A DNA stretch of 64,000 bases from an uncultured Collinsella sp. (GTDB taxonomy: Bacteria > Actinomycetota > Coriobacteriia > Coriobacteriales > Coriobacteriaceae). The translations under genes were made by a program, and so were the position numbers. Positions 63,874-64,000 of this stretch are shown in pieces; the first letter of the stretch is position 1, and every line of letters begins with the position of its first letter. Location: positions 66,973-130,972 of the forward strand of contig CAAEHI010000044.1 of the NCBI GenBank assembly GCA_900755685.1, given 5' to 3'. The notes below the pieces were generated by a model that was given only the letters and a program-made list of their open reading frames with translations, was not told where the DNA came from and ran no database searches.

Positions 63874-64000
63874 CTACTGGCCCTGTGCGCGGTAGCGCGC
63901 CTCGGTGGCCTCCTTGGCCGGGCGCCACCAGGCCTCGTTCTCCACGTACCAGTCGATGGTGGCCCTGAGCCCCTCGGCGAAGTCGGTGTGGGCCGGCCTC
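63874..64000 (-). CDS. rfbB: dTDP-glucose 4,6-dehydratase (partial, only the C-terminus in the window)
   Basis: The last 41 codons of a minus-strand gene entering from the right edge. They read FAEGLRATIDWYVENEAWW and end ARYRAQGQ, the typical RmlB C-terminus (GLxxTIxWYxxNxxWW). It lies 14 bp before the rfbC-rfbD start, and the product supplies its substrate. The catalytic core is off the window. Confidence 0.85.
   Translation of the reverse strand, partial: RPAHTDFAEGLRATIDWYVENEAWWRPAKEATEARYRAQGQ

Overview
The window looks like chromosome of a high-GC Gram-positive of the class Coriobacteriia, most probably Collinsella or a close relative. This is inference from gene content and from protein features I recognise; no search was run. 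Supporting points are the generally GC-rich coding sequence, split glycyl-tRNA synthetase (glyQ/glyS), the TrmFO/DprA/ComM/YraN cluster, pyruvate phosphate dikinase next to its regulatory protein, and a galactofuranose-type surface glycan locus. Almost all of it is ordinary core chromosome. The accessory parts are a small REP-associated transposase at 23.5-24.5 kb and the surface-polysaccharide region from about 53 kb to the right edge.

Layout. 1-5.5 kb, minus strand: isoprenoid, phospholipid and cell-wall lipid carrier genes (dxr-cdsA-uppS) behind frr-pyrH, then tsf-rpsB with a structured leader before rpsB. 5.7-11 kb, minus: yraN-comM-dprA-trmFO-xerC-like. 11-15.3 kb, minus: rnhB, rplS and ppdK, separated by hairpins. 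15.5-19.5 kb, minus: glyQ-glyS-ppsR. 19.5-22.1 kb, minus: rpsP-khpA-rimM-trmD-lepB. 22.2-23.5 kb, plus: dinB. 23.5-24.5 kb: a REP/RAYT unit. 24.5-28.5 kb, minus: rplU-rpmA, then obgE-nadD-yqeK-rsfS. 28.5-38.2 kb, minus: the elongasome operon mreB-mreC-mreD-mrdA-rodA, continuing into a DUF697-like protein and the radical SAM/DUF2344 pair. 38.2-44.2 kb, minus: a TPR membrane protein, a cyclophilin, a zinc-ribbon membrane protein and a P-type ATPase. 44.3 kb: tRNA-Arg(CCG).

44.5-53 kb, plus: a near-complete aromatic amino acid operon (aroF-type DAHP synthase, tyrA, aroB, aroA, aroC, pheA, an aroE-aroK fusion, aroQ). Together these take PEP and erythrose 4-phosphate to chorismate and on to the Phe and Tyr keto acids. 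A short leader reading frame overlaps an intrinsic terminator just upstream of the first gene, which suggests attenuation.

53-64 kb: glf (UDP-galactofuranose synthesis), tRNA-Arg(TCT), a two-gene polysaccharide ABC exporter, a membrane GT2 glycosyltransferase, two GlfT2-like galactofuranosyltransferase paralogues flanking a LicD-family phosphotransferase, and dTDP-rhamnose genes (a fused rfbC-rfbD and the end of rfbB). Base composition changes sharply inside this region: AT-rich from about 57 to 62.4 kb, then very GC-rich. This fits a mosaic, exchangeable glycan locus. Its likely product is a galactofuranose- and rhamnose-containing surface glycan carrying a phospho-substituent.

The only gene-free stretches of note are regulatory intergenic regions shorter than 300 bp. 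No CRISPR array, prophage, rRNA or replication origin was seen.
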